Source: Xestospongia muta
Lineage: Eukaryota > Porifera > Demospongiae > Haplosclerida > Petrosiidae
Length of the DNA: 64,000 bases
Direction: 5' to 3'
Assembly: GCA_963693285.1 (NCBI GenBank)
Contig: OY848920.1
Span: 4,353,135-4,417,134, forward strand
In this document: piece by piece, positions 1-10,700 of the stretch
Numbering within the stretch: position 1 is the stretch's first letter
How the letters are laid out: every line of letters begins with the position of its first letter
The notes under the pieces: generated by a model
The model's input: only the letters and a program-made list of their open reading frames with translations
What the model was told of the DNA's origin: nothing
Database searches by the model: none
Position numbers and translations under genes: made by a program

Positions 1-41
1 ATCCACATGATCCTGCATCAGGTGGTGGTAAATGTGGTTAG

Positions 42-2504
42 ATGATTTTAGGCACAAGTATAGAAAATATGGAAGCCATGTTTTTTGCAATAGATCTGAT
101 TAACAGTGACCCTTACCTTTTACCTAATATAACACTTGGTTATGATATCAGGGACACTTGTACAAGTGAGAATATAGCTCTAGATGAAAGTGTTGACCTT
201 GTATTTTCAAGTGGGCGATTAGAACTGGAAAGTTGTATTAATTCCGATTCAAATAATGTCTCATCTAAGCCTCCAGTTGTTGCTGTTATTGGAACAATAG
301 TTAGTTCTGTAACTATTCCAGTTGCTAGTTTTTTTCGCGTATTCAATATGCCTCAAATCAGTTTCTCATCAACATCTCCACTTTTAAGCAATCGAGATCG
401 CTACACATACTTTTATCGTACTGTACCTCCAGATAATCAACAAGCTCAGGCAATGATTGACTTAATACTACACTTTGGTTGGTACCATGTGTCAACTATA
501 TATTCAAACAATTTGTATGGTCGACCTGGTATTAATGAATTTCACCTTCTGGCAGAAACAAATGGTATTTGCATTGATTTTGATAAAGGTATTGAGGACA
601 ATTTTATAAAATCTAACTACACAGTCCTGGCTAAAAAACTAATGAATTCCTCTGCTAATGTTGTTGTATTGTTTGCTTCATATGCTCATGTAGATATGCT
701 ATTGACAGAAATGCAAACACTGTCCTCTTCTGGTGCTTATAAAAGGCGATTCTTGTGGATTGCCAGTGATGCTTGGTCTGGTCTTTATGATACAAAGTAC
801 AGGGACATTACTATAGGAAAATGGGGGACAGCACCATATGCTGAAATAGTGCCTTCTTTTGATGACTACTACTCACAACTTACTCCAGCAACTAACGTAC
901 GTAATTCATGGTTTACTGAGTTTTATGAGCTATATTATGATTGTAGATTTGGTGTTAATTGTAGTAATAAAAGCATCACAAATGACCCCATTTATCAACA
1001 AGACTTTTATGATTCATTTGCTATTGATGCTGTTTATAGTGTAGCACATGCAATACATAACTTTTTAAACGAGAGTTGTGAACACCCAATAATATGGTAT
1101 CGCCAAAACCAAACATGCCTTGGACAAAGTCAAGAATTTAATGGTGAAAATTTATTGAAATACATCAAAGATCTAAACTTTAAAAGTCCAAGTGGAAACC
1201 ATGTTAATTTTGATGAGGAGGGTAATGTTAAAGCCAAATACAGAATTTACAATTACCAGATAACATCATGTCAAAACTGCACTGAAAGATTTAAGATTGT
1301 AGATATTGGTTATTGGGATGGAAGTGCATCACAACATCGACTGCAACTGAATCCTAATATCACAGAACAGTTTGGTCTTAATGAATCAGGTCATATAATT
1401 TATCAACTCAAATCACAGTGTCAAGTTTGCAACGCTGGCTTTTTTAAACGTGAAGTAACATCTTCATGCTGTGATATATGTGACCCTTGTCTTGGACAAA
1501 ACTACACTAACATCACTTCTTCAACGGAATGTCAAATGTGTCCTCAATACATGTGGGGTAATGATCCTCTTACTGGTAGCAATGGGTGTGTAGATATCAA
1601 AGAGTCATATCTCAAACCTTCTGATGCATGGTCTATTGTACTAATACTGTTAGCTATAATTGGATTATTAGCTGTAGTATTTGTGAGTGGAGTCTTCATA
1701 TATTTCTGGAACACACCAATTGTAAAGTCATCAGGACGAGAACAAATGGTACTACTATTAATTGCAATAACTCTTTGTTTTCTTATAACAGTCGTTTTCA
1801 TCCCCAAACCCTCAGTGGCTATCTGCACTTTTCAAAGGATAGGAGCATGGTTTTGCTTTTCATTAATTGTCTGTGCTGTATTCATTAAACTTGTACGAAT
1901 TGCTCGAATTTTTTTGCAAAAGAATGTTTCATCCAGACCAAACTTTATCTCACCAATGCATCAAATTTTGTTCACATTTCTATTGGTAGGAGTCGAAATG
2001 GTTCTGGAAGTAATATCTCTCATTGTTGTCTATCCGGATGTGACAAAAACTCAAGTGAATGATACACAGAACACTAACAATTTTCCAGTACTTTCAGTCC
2101 AATGTACCACACCTCATACAGCATTACTTGCTATACAAATGTTGTACTTAACTGTTCTAATGATTTCAAGTAATGGACTAGCAGTCTTGACAATTCGATT
2201 CCCTCAAAATTTCAATGAATCTAAGTATGTGGCATTTTCTACATTTGCATTGGTGCTAATATGGCTCGCATTTGTGATAACATATTTTGCTACTGATGCT
2301 TGGTTCCAACCAGTTGTGTTATCATTAGCTATTCAATTAAGTTCTTTGGCCATTTTAGTATGTCTGTTTGGTCCACGAGTCTTTATAATGATAGTGTGGC
2401 CAAGTCAAAATGTAAAAAGCGCAAGTACAGCAGATAAAAGTGCATCTTTGTCACTTGCAAAGACAACAATGACAACTACTGAACTGCCAAAACAGCCTGA
2501 ATAA
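42..2504 (+). CDS. Class C G-protein-coupled receptor, metabotropic-glutamate-like
   Basis: An 820-residue open frame with the full class C layout. Residues 1-450 form the Venus-flytrap ligand domain and match mGluR/CaSR proteins (EAMFFAIDLINSDPYLLPNI, then TLGYDIRDTC). Residues equivalent to the mGluR amino-acid-binding set are present: Ser88/89, Thr111, Asp131, Tyr159 and Asp243, so an alpha-amino-acid ligand is plausible. A Cys-rich linker (NCD3G type) lies at about 457-520 and the seven membrane segments start near residue 527. The C-tail is short (about 35 residues, Ser/Thr-rich). There is no signal peptide: the ATG at 42 falls inside the ligand domain. The same frame upstream of 42 is open back to base 3 except for TAG at 39-41, and it reads like family sequence (HDPASGGGKCG). 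The true start is therefore probably outside the window, and the TAG is either a nonsense change or the end of an intron. Identity as a class C receptor is secure; whether it is functional is not. Confidence 0.93.
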   Translation: MILGTSIENMEAMFFAIDLINSDPYLLPNITLGYDIRDTCTSENIALDESVDLVFSSGRLELESCINSDSNNVSSKPPVVAVIGTIVSSVTIPVASFFRVFNMPQISFSSTSPLLSNRDRYTYFYRTVPPDNQQAQAMIDLILHFGWYHVSTIYSNNLYGRPGINEFHLLAETNGICIDFDKGIEDNFIKSNYTVLAKKLMNSSANVVVLFASYAHVDMLLTEMQTLSSSGAYKRRFLWIASDAWSGLYDTKYRDITIGKWGTAPYAEIVPSFDDYYSQLTPATNVRNSWFTEFYELYYDCRFGVNCSNKSITNDPIYQQDFYDSFAIDAVYSVAHAIHNFLNESCEHPIIWYRQNQTCLGQSQEFNGENLLKYIKDLNFKSPSGNHVNFDEEGNVKAKYRIYNYQITSCQNCTERFKIVDIGYWDGSASQHRLQLNPNITEQFGLNESGHIIYQLKSQCQVCNAGFFKREVTSSCCDICDPCLGQNYTNITSSTECQMCPQYMWGNDPLTGSNGCVDIKESYLKPSDAWSIVLILLAIIGLLAVVFVSGVFIYFWNTPIVKSSGREQMVLLLIAITLCFLITVVFIPKPSVAICTFQRIGAWFCFSLIVCAVFIKLVRIARIFLQKNVSSRPNFISPMHQILFTFLLVGVEMVLEVISLIVVYPDVTKTQVNDTQNTNNFPVLSVQCTTPHTALLAIQMLYLTVLMISSNGLAVLTIRFPQNFNESKYVAFSTFALVLIWLAFVITYFATDAWFQPVVLSLAIQLSSLAILVCLFGPRVFIMIVWPSQNVKSASTADKSASLSLAKTTMTTTELPKQPE

Positions 2505-2650
2505 TGTTTTTAGTACTACTAAGTAAATGTTTATGTTTGTATTTCTTTGCTAACATAACCTTAACATGGCTTCTTTTCTTACACTTTTAACTGAGTTGTG
2601 TTTTTTAAAGCTGATACATATGATTTATAAATTACAGTTGTGTGACTTTT

Positions 2651-2687
2651 AATAAATACTTGCTTTTATATCTGTCACAATAATAAA
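2651..2687 (+). promoter_or_regulatory. Polyadenylation signals of the class C receptor gene
   Basis: AATAAA occurs at 2651-2656 and again at 2682-2687, 150-180 bases after the receptor stop codon, the usual position for a metazoan 3' end. No other gene lies between. Confidence 0.5.
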
Positions 2688-2689
2688 AT

Positions 2690-3240
2690 CTTAGCTTGAT
2701 GCCTATGTGCACATGTAAACGCATATTCATTGTGATTATAATAGTGATTATTTGTCTCAAGTATACATGCATAAAGCAGAAAATTTAATATTAAAATGGA
2801 ACAAAACACAGCACAGCCTTACAATAGGTGGCAGTAAACTACCACACTTTGTAATCCACTGCAACCTACTCTACCCATCATAATGTTACATGGTTTCATC
2901 AATGGAATCTACTGACAATACAGACTTGCTACAAATCCAAAACTATATTGTAATTCAGTATGCTAGGCCAATTAGCAACCAAAAAGTAATCTTTGTTTTT
3001 GATTGCTCAATAATTAAAGCCTGGATAAGAGATAGACTCAATTCCAACTGAACTAACATGTAGTTATGAAGTCACATATAAACAAGCTCTAGTACATACA
3101 TATAGATGATTATATGGACATACTGTGTAAACTACAGAAAATCATCCAACTAGTAGAAATAGCACACTAAATTGTATATTAATATACGTATATAGCCACA
3201 TGAACAGTCAATTTCACAGCACATAAACCGTATTATCCTT
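2690..3240. other. Non-coding spacer
   Basis: AT-rich sequence after the receptor gene. No open frame, exon-like segment or recognisable repeat was seen. Confidence 0.5.
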
Positions 3241-3436
3241 ACTTTTGTATCTAATAATTTTGCAACATGCAACCTGTATATAACCATACATTGGTTAAAT
3301 CAACAAATCAATTTTAATTTTATAGTCTAATAACAATCATGTATATATATATATATATATATATATATTGATTACTTGATTTAAACAATATATGGTTATA
3401 CAGGTTGTACGAAAAAAAATTATTAGGTGTAAAATC
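3241..3436. repeat. Palindromic MITE-like hairpin with a (TA)n centre
   Basis: Bases 3241-3311 are an imperfect inverted copy of 3367-3436. Both arms carry CAACCTGTATA, ATAACCATA and TTAAATCAA blocks in mirrored order. The centre holds an uninterrupted (AT)n run at about 3340-3370. Long arms joined by an AT microsatellite are typical of a fold-back element. No coding capacity. Confidence 0.7.
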
Positions 3437-4630
3437 AAATCATAATGTTTACTACTAAAAGCCAGACTAAATATTGTCAATTAATTTTAAATAATATGTA
3501 ATTGACCAAACAAATACTTAAATCCTAACATATTCATAACTAATATATTTGCTATATATATTAACAGAGGTAAACCTCTAAAGACCGTTTCTCTTCTTAA
3601 TGACATTCCTAACACTAAATTTCCTTACTGACAATAGAGTCACACCATTTTATAATACAAGTGGTCATCACTTGAAGATGTGCTTTTAGCCTCAAACTCT
3701 CATATAAAAAGCAACTCAACTGAAGTCTGGTTCAAATAGACTGAGTGTGTGAGTTAAGGTATGATGTCATAATGATGTCATTTTTTAAAAGTGTACTAAC
3801 CTTTCCTATGGACATCATTGATATCATATAATATATTTCAATTATAACCTTGTTAATAATGGCATCTTTGCTAAGATCATAATAGTATTGACTGATAATT
3901 GATTACTAATACATTGTACTCTTGTAGTCTGAGACCAGTAACTCCAAAACTATAATAATCTAGTTTATCATATATGGTAATATAATAACTAGTACTATAG
4001 ATAGTAACAGTATAGACTATATATAGTAACACTAATGAGAGTCATCACTGTGTTATATATGTTAGTGCCCAAGCTTCTTGTAATGTCATTACACTAACAC
4101 AATGCAAGATATTATCAAACATTAGCATATATGTGATGAGAATGCTAACTAATCACTAACACAATATCAGATGGAACTTTATGTCACAAGATATAGAGTA
4201 GAATAACGGACACTCTCTATATTAGGATACTTGTCTATTCCCATACTAATACTTTAGTGCAATACATAACCTCTATATTAAGGACATCTTATACTAAGGA
4301 CAGTGTCCCATGAAGTTCACTATGTACATACTTCATAATTATATTCCTTACAGTACATTATATTTGTCTCATCATCATTTTAATGACTGCATTTTAAGTA
4401 GTCTAGTAGCTATGATGTTCATTTCACTGCGTATAGGACATTTTCAGCATTGTTAGGTAAACCTAACTATGACAGAATCTAGTTAACAGGTAAGTTTATC
4501 TATTGAAAAACTGTTCATATCTGAAGTTACATAAATAAAATAATACATTAATTTCATAATTATTTAAACCATTTAATGTGCACTTGCAAAACACACACAC
4601 AATCACTTATAGTGTCTTAAACATATTTAC
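3437..4630. other. Non-coding spacer
   Basis: AT-rich, no convincing gene. A possible 67-base minus-strand exon follows at 4631-4697 (acceptor CTGTAG, donor GTAAAT, reading REMKWFNDILKRKE), but its phase does not join the exons at 5585-5797, so it is not called as a gene. Confidence 0.4.
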
Positions 4631-5229
4631 CTGGCTTTGTAATGGCATGGAGCTTCTTTCCTCTTCAGTATATCATTGAACCACTTCATTTCTCGGCCTA
4701 CAGTGACAAAACATAGCCACACATATATTAGCCACACCTCCTATGGTATTGAGAATACCCTCATATTGTTGTGAAGACGTCTTGCATATTTTGTCCAATA
4801 AGTCTACAATATCTACCAACTATTTCTTTGTGTCATAAGTCATACTTCAAGTAGCTTAATTCTTCATCAGTATTGATAGAAAGCTAATTGGTGAGCCAGT
4901 AAAAAAACAGATTACAAAATTATGCACATGTATATTTGTGTTAATAATTATATATTATATGTTCTAGTGTCTGTACTATACTGTCGCTGATAATAACAAT
5001 ATATGCTGACTATATTATAAATATACTGGTATATATATTATAAATATACTAAAATATGGAATATTGTAGCTATAATAATATAGTACAAAATATACATGTA
5101 CTGCATTGTAAATTATTAGTGTGATAATGTTTTTTATAGAAAATCATGACAAATTATTGATACTACATTCACTAAGGAAGTATATTGTCATGTGGAGATA
5201 CAATTGTATCAATTGTCTCTCTTTTGTCT

Positions 5230-5362
5230 TTGCACCAATTCATCCATCTGTTTGTCCATTTGTCCATTGGTCAATCTGTCCATCAATCCAATTAATCGAC
5301 TGTCCATCTATTAATTCATTCAGTAATCTAACTATCCATTTATTCATTCATCCATTGTGTTA
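5230..5362. repeat. Degenerate TCCA/TTCA tetranucleotide-type repeat
   Basis: The stretch is built of loosely repeated CATCCATC/TGTCCATT/ATTCATTC units and produces a spurious low-complexity peptide. A similar stretch occurs at 28740-28830. Confidence 0.6.
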
Positions 5363-5370
5363 TATTTAAA

Positions 5371-5525
5371 GTCATTAAGCTTTTCGTCTAATTTTGTGTA
5401 AGATATTGACAAAGTGATATCGTAACAAAGCTAAAGCAATATCTAAAAGGGCAGCTTGACCACCAGTATCAGCACCATATATCCAGTGAGATTGACAAAG
5501 TTCTTTAGACAGCTTTCTTTATCAT
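5371..5525 (-). pseudogene. Relic fragment of a Roc/COR-like GTPase gene (switch II region)
   Basis: The minus strand reads KELCQSHWIYG, then DTGGQAA, then LLRYHFVNIL before a frameshift and stop. This aligns residue for residue with the GTPase exons at 18271-20331 and 53792-55807 around their DTGGQ motif. Only about 45 codons survive and no P-loop is nearby. It lies just downstream of the two small exons at 5585-5797, but no continuous frame links them. It is a detached copy of the same gene family. Confidence 0.8.
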
Positions 5526-5584
5526 ATAGAATTATAGCAAATGAAAGAAATAAATTAAAAAGGAACTGCCATCACTTATGAAAC

Positions 5585-5797
5585 CTCTCAGAAAATCCTA
5601 AGGCAAGAGAAATTCTTTTGATGATGAATAGACCTCTCTGAATATCATCGTCGCATGAATTCTTCTGTAATACTAAGTAGTGGTATTGTTGAGCCTCCTA
5701 AAGAGAGTACAGAAGGTAAATGCTACATAACTGAAATATAGTCATACCTTTTTGTAGGAGTAATTGAGTAGCATCCCATAGACCTGGTGAGCAGTAC
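5585..5797 (-). CDS. Two-exon fragment of an unrecognised gene
   Basis: Two minus-strand segments, 5748-5797 and 5585-5697, are separated by a 50-base intron (GTATGA...TTTAG) and join in phase 0 into one open reading frame of about 54 codons. It reads TAHQVYGMLLNYSYKKEAQQ, then YHYLVLQKNSCDDDIQRGLF, and ends in KRISLALGFSER. The first exon opens after an AG acceptor at 5798-5799, and the second ends at a weak GTTTCA donor in phase 2. The peptide looks helical and slightly TPR-like, but no family was recognised. No further exons could be joined with confidence, so it may be a relic. Confidence 0.35.
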
Positions 5798-5959
5798 CTA
5801 ATGATATACAAGGTACAACAGACATACATGTTATATACATGTTGTTGAAACGTAGTTATATAAACATATAATTATATTGATTTCACTAGTATTATTAGTA
5901 TTATTTAAGCCAAATTACTAAGTTTTGTTATATATACTTCACTACACACAAGCCTCTTC

Positions 5960-7440
5960 TCAAGGAACAAAGGTATTAAAATGTCTTGATATCAATAGCT
6001 ACCGGTTATTATCTGAAGCTAGGATATCTCATCTCTTACAACTTTTCTCTTCTTGCAAAGTATTAGTAGAAAGAGGTAGGATGCTATTAGAATAAGCTAC
6101 TTCAATTATGGATTAAATTTAAGAATTCATGGTAATGCTAATTGGCTTCCACACAATGCATAATTATACGACAGATGAGTTAAAGTATACTGTCACATTT
6201 ATAAAAAACTATGCTGAGATTCATGGCATATTACTACCAAGAAGAATTCCTAGTTGCAAAGGGATGGATGTACAACTACTTCCCACTCAAATGATGAAGG
6301 GAGAAAAATGGAATGATTACATTCATGAAAATGGAGCATCATCAAGATGTATAGCTGAATACATGTACCTCATCAACATTTGGAAAACGTCCACTCCTCA
6401 CATCATTATCACTAAACTGAAATCAAATTTCTGCTGGGTGTGCCAGAGAAATTCTGTTGCTATTAATCAGGGTGCTATTTTATCTGAATCCCAGAAAATA
6501 CAAGTAAAGATGAATGATGATAATAAAGATAATAATAAATAATTTATTCAACATCTTTGATTCAGCAAAGGCTAAAATTGAACAAGCAATGACTAAAATA
6601 AGCTTCTACAAAGCTGATTGCGTAAAAAAGAAATAATAACAGTGAAATAAAGTTCACAATCTCTGACTTAAATTTCTGTCTACCTCCTTTTAGAACCTTT
6701 ATTACTAACTACACAAGAGACATAACTCTTCACTGAAGCTTTGATTTGGACAGCAAATACATTATCCAAGCAAACCCTTACAAACTGGAACAATTTATTT
6801 CTGTACACCAAGAAGTGTAGTCTATTTGGTATAAGCTGTGGGGAATACCCAGTCAGGTAAATATTAAATATAGAATATTTACATAGTATGTCAATTCATT
6901 CTATGTTAACTACTTGATCAATTAGTCTTGTGACACTGGCAAAGGATCGAACACAGTTAGCTTTGCATGATTTCCTCACTAACATTGGTCTTGGGGAGAC
7001 GTGTCATTCCATGCATGTTGACAACTCCATAGGACAAACAAGATTAGCACAGTTATTTAGGTAGAATAATAATCATTAATTTTATTAATATTAAATTCAA
7101 ATATATTACTCTCTCATTTATGGTAGTTGGACATACCAAGTTCGCTCCAGATGCTGGTTTTGGATTAATTAAACAAAAATACAAAACAAACAATTGTTGA
7201 ATGCCTGCAAGACATTGTTCAAATGGTTAATGACTCAGTGAAACTCAATGAAACAAGAGTCATAGGAACACAGGATGGACAGACACTAGTCCAACTTATG
7301 AGAGGTCCTCCTATCTTGGCGTACATTTCAAGAAGGAGCCAAACATCAAGCAGTATCATCAGTTTCACTTTGTTGCTAAGAAATCAGGAAAGATCTCAGT
7401 CAAGAGATTCAGTGATTCTGAACAATTGAAGCCTGATCTC
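5960..7440 (+). pseudogene. Decayed transposase-like gene, DUF7869-type family
   Basis: An ordered series of family blocks on the plus strand, with frameshifts and stops between them. IHGNANWLPHNA comes near 6125. The frame 6129-6542 carries FIKNYAEIHGILLPRRIP and TPHIIITKLKSNFCWVCQ. HYPSKPLQTGTIYF lies near 6763, a CDTGKGSNTV block near 6930 and a degraded DNSIGQTR near 7020. GHTKFAPDAGFGLIKQKY sits near 7130, followed by QDIVQMVNDSV and GTQDGQTLV. The same blocks in the same order occur at 36642-38985 on the other strand. The family name (an RNase-H-fold transposase-like group) is from memory of related cnidarian and sponge proteins; the relationship between the two loci is seen directly. 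It is broken and not expected to be active. Confidence 0.75.
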
Positions 7441-7774
7441 AGGAAGACTAATTTTTCATGGAGCCCATCATTTAGTGATCTTAAATTCATATTCTATTTA
7501 TATATCTTAAAATTAACTATAAATTTATCTATACCACTAGTATTAGAGTATCAACTGTTTTCAAGGTATATAGTTCCTGTTATTCCCCAATGTTAGTAAT
7601 ATATTGAGAACACCTCCAAAAGCTATTTCTAATAGTGCAGCAAAATAACAATCAATAATTATACATTATAATAATGAAATATATTATCACAGCATACATT
7701 TGTAAACATAGTCAGACTAAGCTATATAGTACTTAGTTTATCAAATGTTTTGTTTCCTATATAGGTTAAAGTTA
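7441..7774. other. Spacer
   Basis: AT-rich sequence between the transposase relic and the 3' end of the death-domain gene. Nothing recognised. Confidence 0.5.
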
Positions 7775-10700
7775 CTATTGATGTTCAGCAAGGTATTTAC
7801 GGATCTTATCAGCTACTTTTTTGTTATTAACAATGCCTTCTTCCATTGCAGCAATCACTTCTCTCCATGTAATAAGATGTTTAACACCAGTTTTAAGCCA
7901 TTGATTGATAACTCGGTCTAGTTTTACATCAGGGGCAGTACTTCGACCAACTGTTAAACCTGCCAAAAAATTATGATCAACATGAAGAGCCATACCAACT
8001 TCATTCCACTGGACACTAATAGGAGCCAAAAGTTCAAGTAGTTCTGTTTTGGTAGGATGCTTCCCTAAGATATCTGAAAGATATATTACATATAATGTTT
8101 GAACACATCATGACCAACTAAGTGATGTACCAAGGCCCACAATGGAATAAACTCTTATTGTGAAAATTATGTTATGTTGCTTAATGTTCTTGTATGTTTT
8201 TCCTACAAATTGATCCTCATAAAAGTAGGTGGTTGTATACTAAACAATAAATTAATAAGTATGTCCTAATTAAAAAATGACTGGTAAAGCCCTATAGTTG
8301 CTAGTTGTTTCAAACTTGTTTTTACTAGGTATCATAATATAAACATATAAAGCTTTATTAGTATTATAATGATATACATTAAGAAGAAGCACATTGTTCT
8401 GATAACTACTTAAATATCAAATAATTTAATCTTAAGCACCTGAAACATTACTGACAAGTTTTGGTTGACACAACTAGGTTAACATTTAATTGACTTACAC
8501 ATATTCCTATAACTTGATAATGTTAATATACAATACATTCAATATAGTTATCATAGATGTGAGTGTCAATGACAATAGTTATAGCAAACATTTGTGTGCA
8601 TGCATAATAGTCTAGGCAGTACATACAAGCTTTCTCACATTACAATAAACTAATCAATGTCTCATCAATACCAAGGGTTTAGGTCATGAGACTAATGGAC
8701 TATATAAATGCCTAACATGCACATACCTTGACTCAGAGTAGTGTTTGCCTGTTGTTGTTGAGGCTCTGGATGAGGAATGTGATGAGTCTATAAGAGAAAC
8801 AACAAAGATATATGCAGTTATATATGTATACAAGGAACTTGTTTTGTTGTAAACAACTATTATTTTAAGATCATTTAACTTCTTTATTGTTGTAAATAAA
8901 AGACAATATAGGAGAGAGCACTTACTGCTATATATTCAATCATAAAACAAATAAGTTTTATTTATTATTAAATAATGAATTATGCTCAATAATATAGTAT
9001 TTCACTTCAAGTACATATGATGTTCTCACCATAAATGTAAATAACATTTATAGATTAATTTTGATTCTTGCATTTGAAGTGTCAAATCGAATTCCAACAT
9101 GTTGCAAGCAGGTATTCCTTTGTAAACATCATAGTTTTGTCATAATATTTTAATATTTATCTCAAGGTGTGAAGTCAATGTCTCTAATACTAGTAGTGAT
9201 TTGCTTTCCATCTTGTTGCTTCAAGTGTTACATTACGATATCAAATTTTCAGTCCCACTCATAAATATTGCAGAATAAGTTGCTCTTTTACAGTTCCTCA
9301 GACCCCTCAATGTCTGTTGTTCAAATATAGAGTTTGGATCTAGCTTGTGAGACTACTAGCTTGTGTATATAAAGGAGGTTGTATGACTAGTTGTCATTCT
9401 AGAGTGCACTATGCACATACACACATTCCATTATTAATTGTTATTTTATTTAGTATGCCCTCACAGTTTGTCACTAGTTGTGATCCTTAACTTCTCTGTT
9501 CAAGTAATCTTTAATTTTTGCTCTATGGGTCTTTGATTTAGATGATTTTATAGTTATTTACATGATCTTGTTGTTGTATAATCATATTTGATCTGTTTTG
9601 AAGTTCAATCAAAGAATATATAGGACACTAACATGACATTGAGTAAACTAAAGCTGAAAAATGTCAATAATTAGTTGTGAAAATTCATGCACATTATTAG
9701 TTGTCCTTTAATGAAAGGTGAGTTACACGAGAAAGGACTGAGTAATGCTAGATAATGAGTTAGTTAATTTTTTTCAAATTTTAAGGAAATCATTGATCAA
9801 AATGTGATAAATTTTGCCAGATGAAACATACCTGATACCTTAATTTATGCACATTACAGCATATAGCCTCAATACCCAGATGTTCACGAAAGAAATGAAT
9901 TCTTGGTAATTACTGCTTGCCAGTGAGCATAATTTTTCAAATATTATTGATATCACAATTACATCACTTTAGACAAAATGACCAATCAATATGCTGGGCT
10001 TGTATTGAAGGCGTTTTATTCACTACATGAGTCCTTCCATTCCTGATGGTTCACAAGCTAGGTCTTGGCTTCAAGCAATTGAGTTTTGTTGTTTGTACAG
10101 AGATTTAGTGCAAGCAAAAGAGCATTACTTTTGGTCAATAAAATTAGGATCCAAAATGATTGGGCTTCGTGAATAGCTGTTTGATCTATCATTAGAGCTA
10201 CTAAAGGACTTATTATCAATACAGAACAGCTCTTCTCAATGCCAACAAGACCAAGCTTCCAATCCATCATGAATGAGAGGAGTTGGAAATACAAAATCTT
10301 ATTAAAATCAGTTGATGACCACACAAAACATTTTTTCAATCAAATACAGTGTAAATGGACAAAAAGCTGTTTTACAAAGCAAATTTAGTGTTGAGTATTT
10401 TTTAGTATTTAGTTGTATAGACTACAGCTGCACTATAAACTTACAGGAGCAGGTGGAGTAGACAAAGAACAGTCTGTAAAATTCACTTGTTCCTTTTCCA
10501 TATCATCATCCTAAATTGCCAAAAAGATCACAATCATTTGTAATTATATAGTTGTGTGCCATTTTAGTAAAATCTCACTCACATAAGAGAGAAGTTTTTC
10601 TTTATCAGATCTTGCCATCTGCATGAAAAACAAAAACATTAGTGACACAAACAATTATTAAAACTTACACCTTCTGAACACCTTAATTAAAAAAGCATGT

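Noticed and set aside
859..1888. Open frames overlapping the receptor gene in other frames and on the minus strand
   Set aside because: They are shadows of the intact 820-codon receptor frame and have no domain or splice support.
5121..5369. 82-codon frame at 5121-5369
   Set aside because: Its Pro/Ser/Ile-rich peptide is the translation of a degenerate TCCA-type simple repeat.
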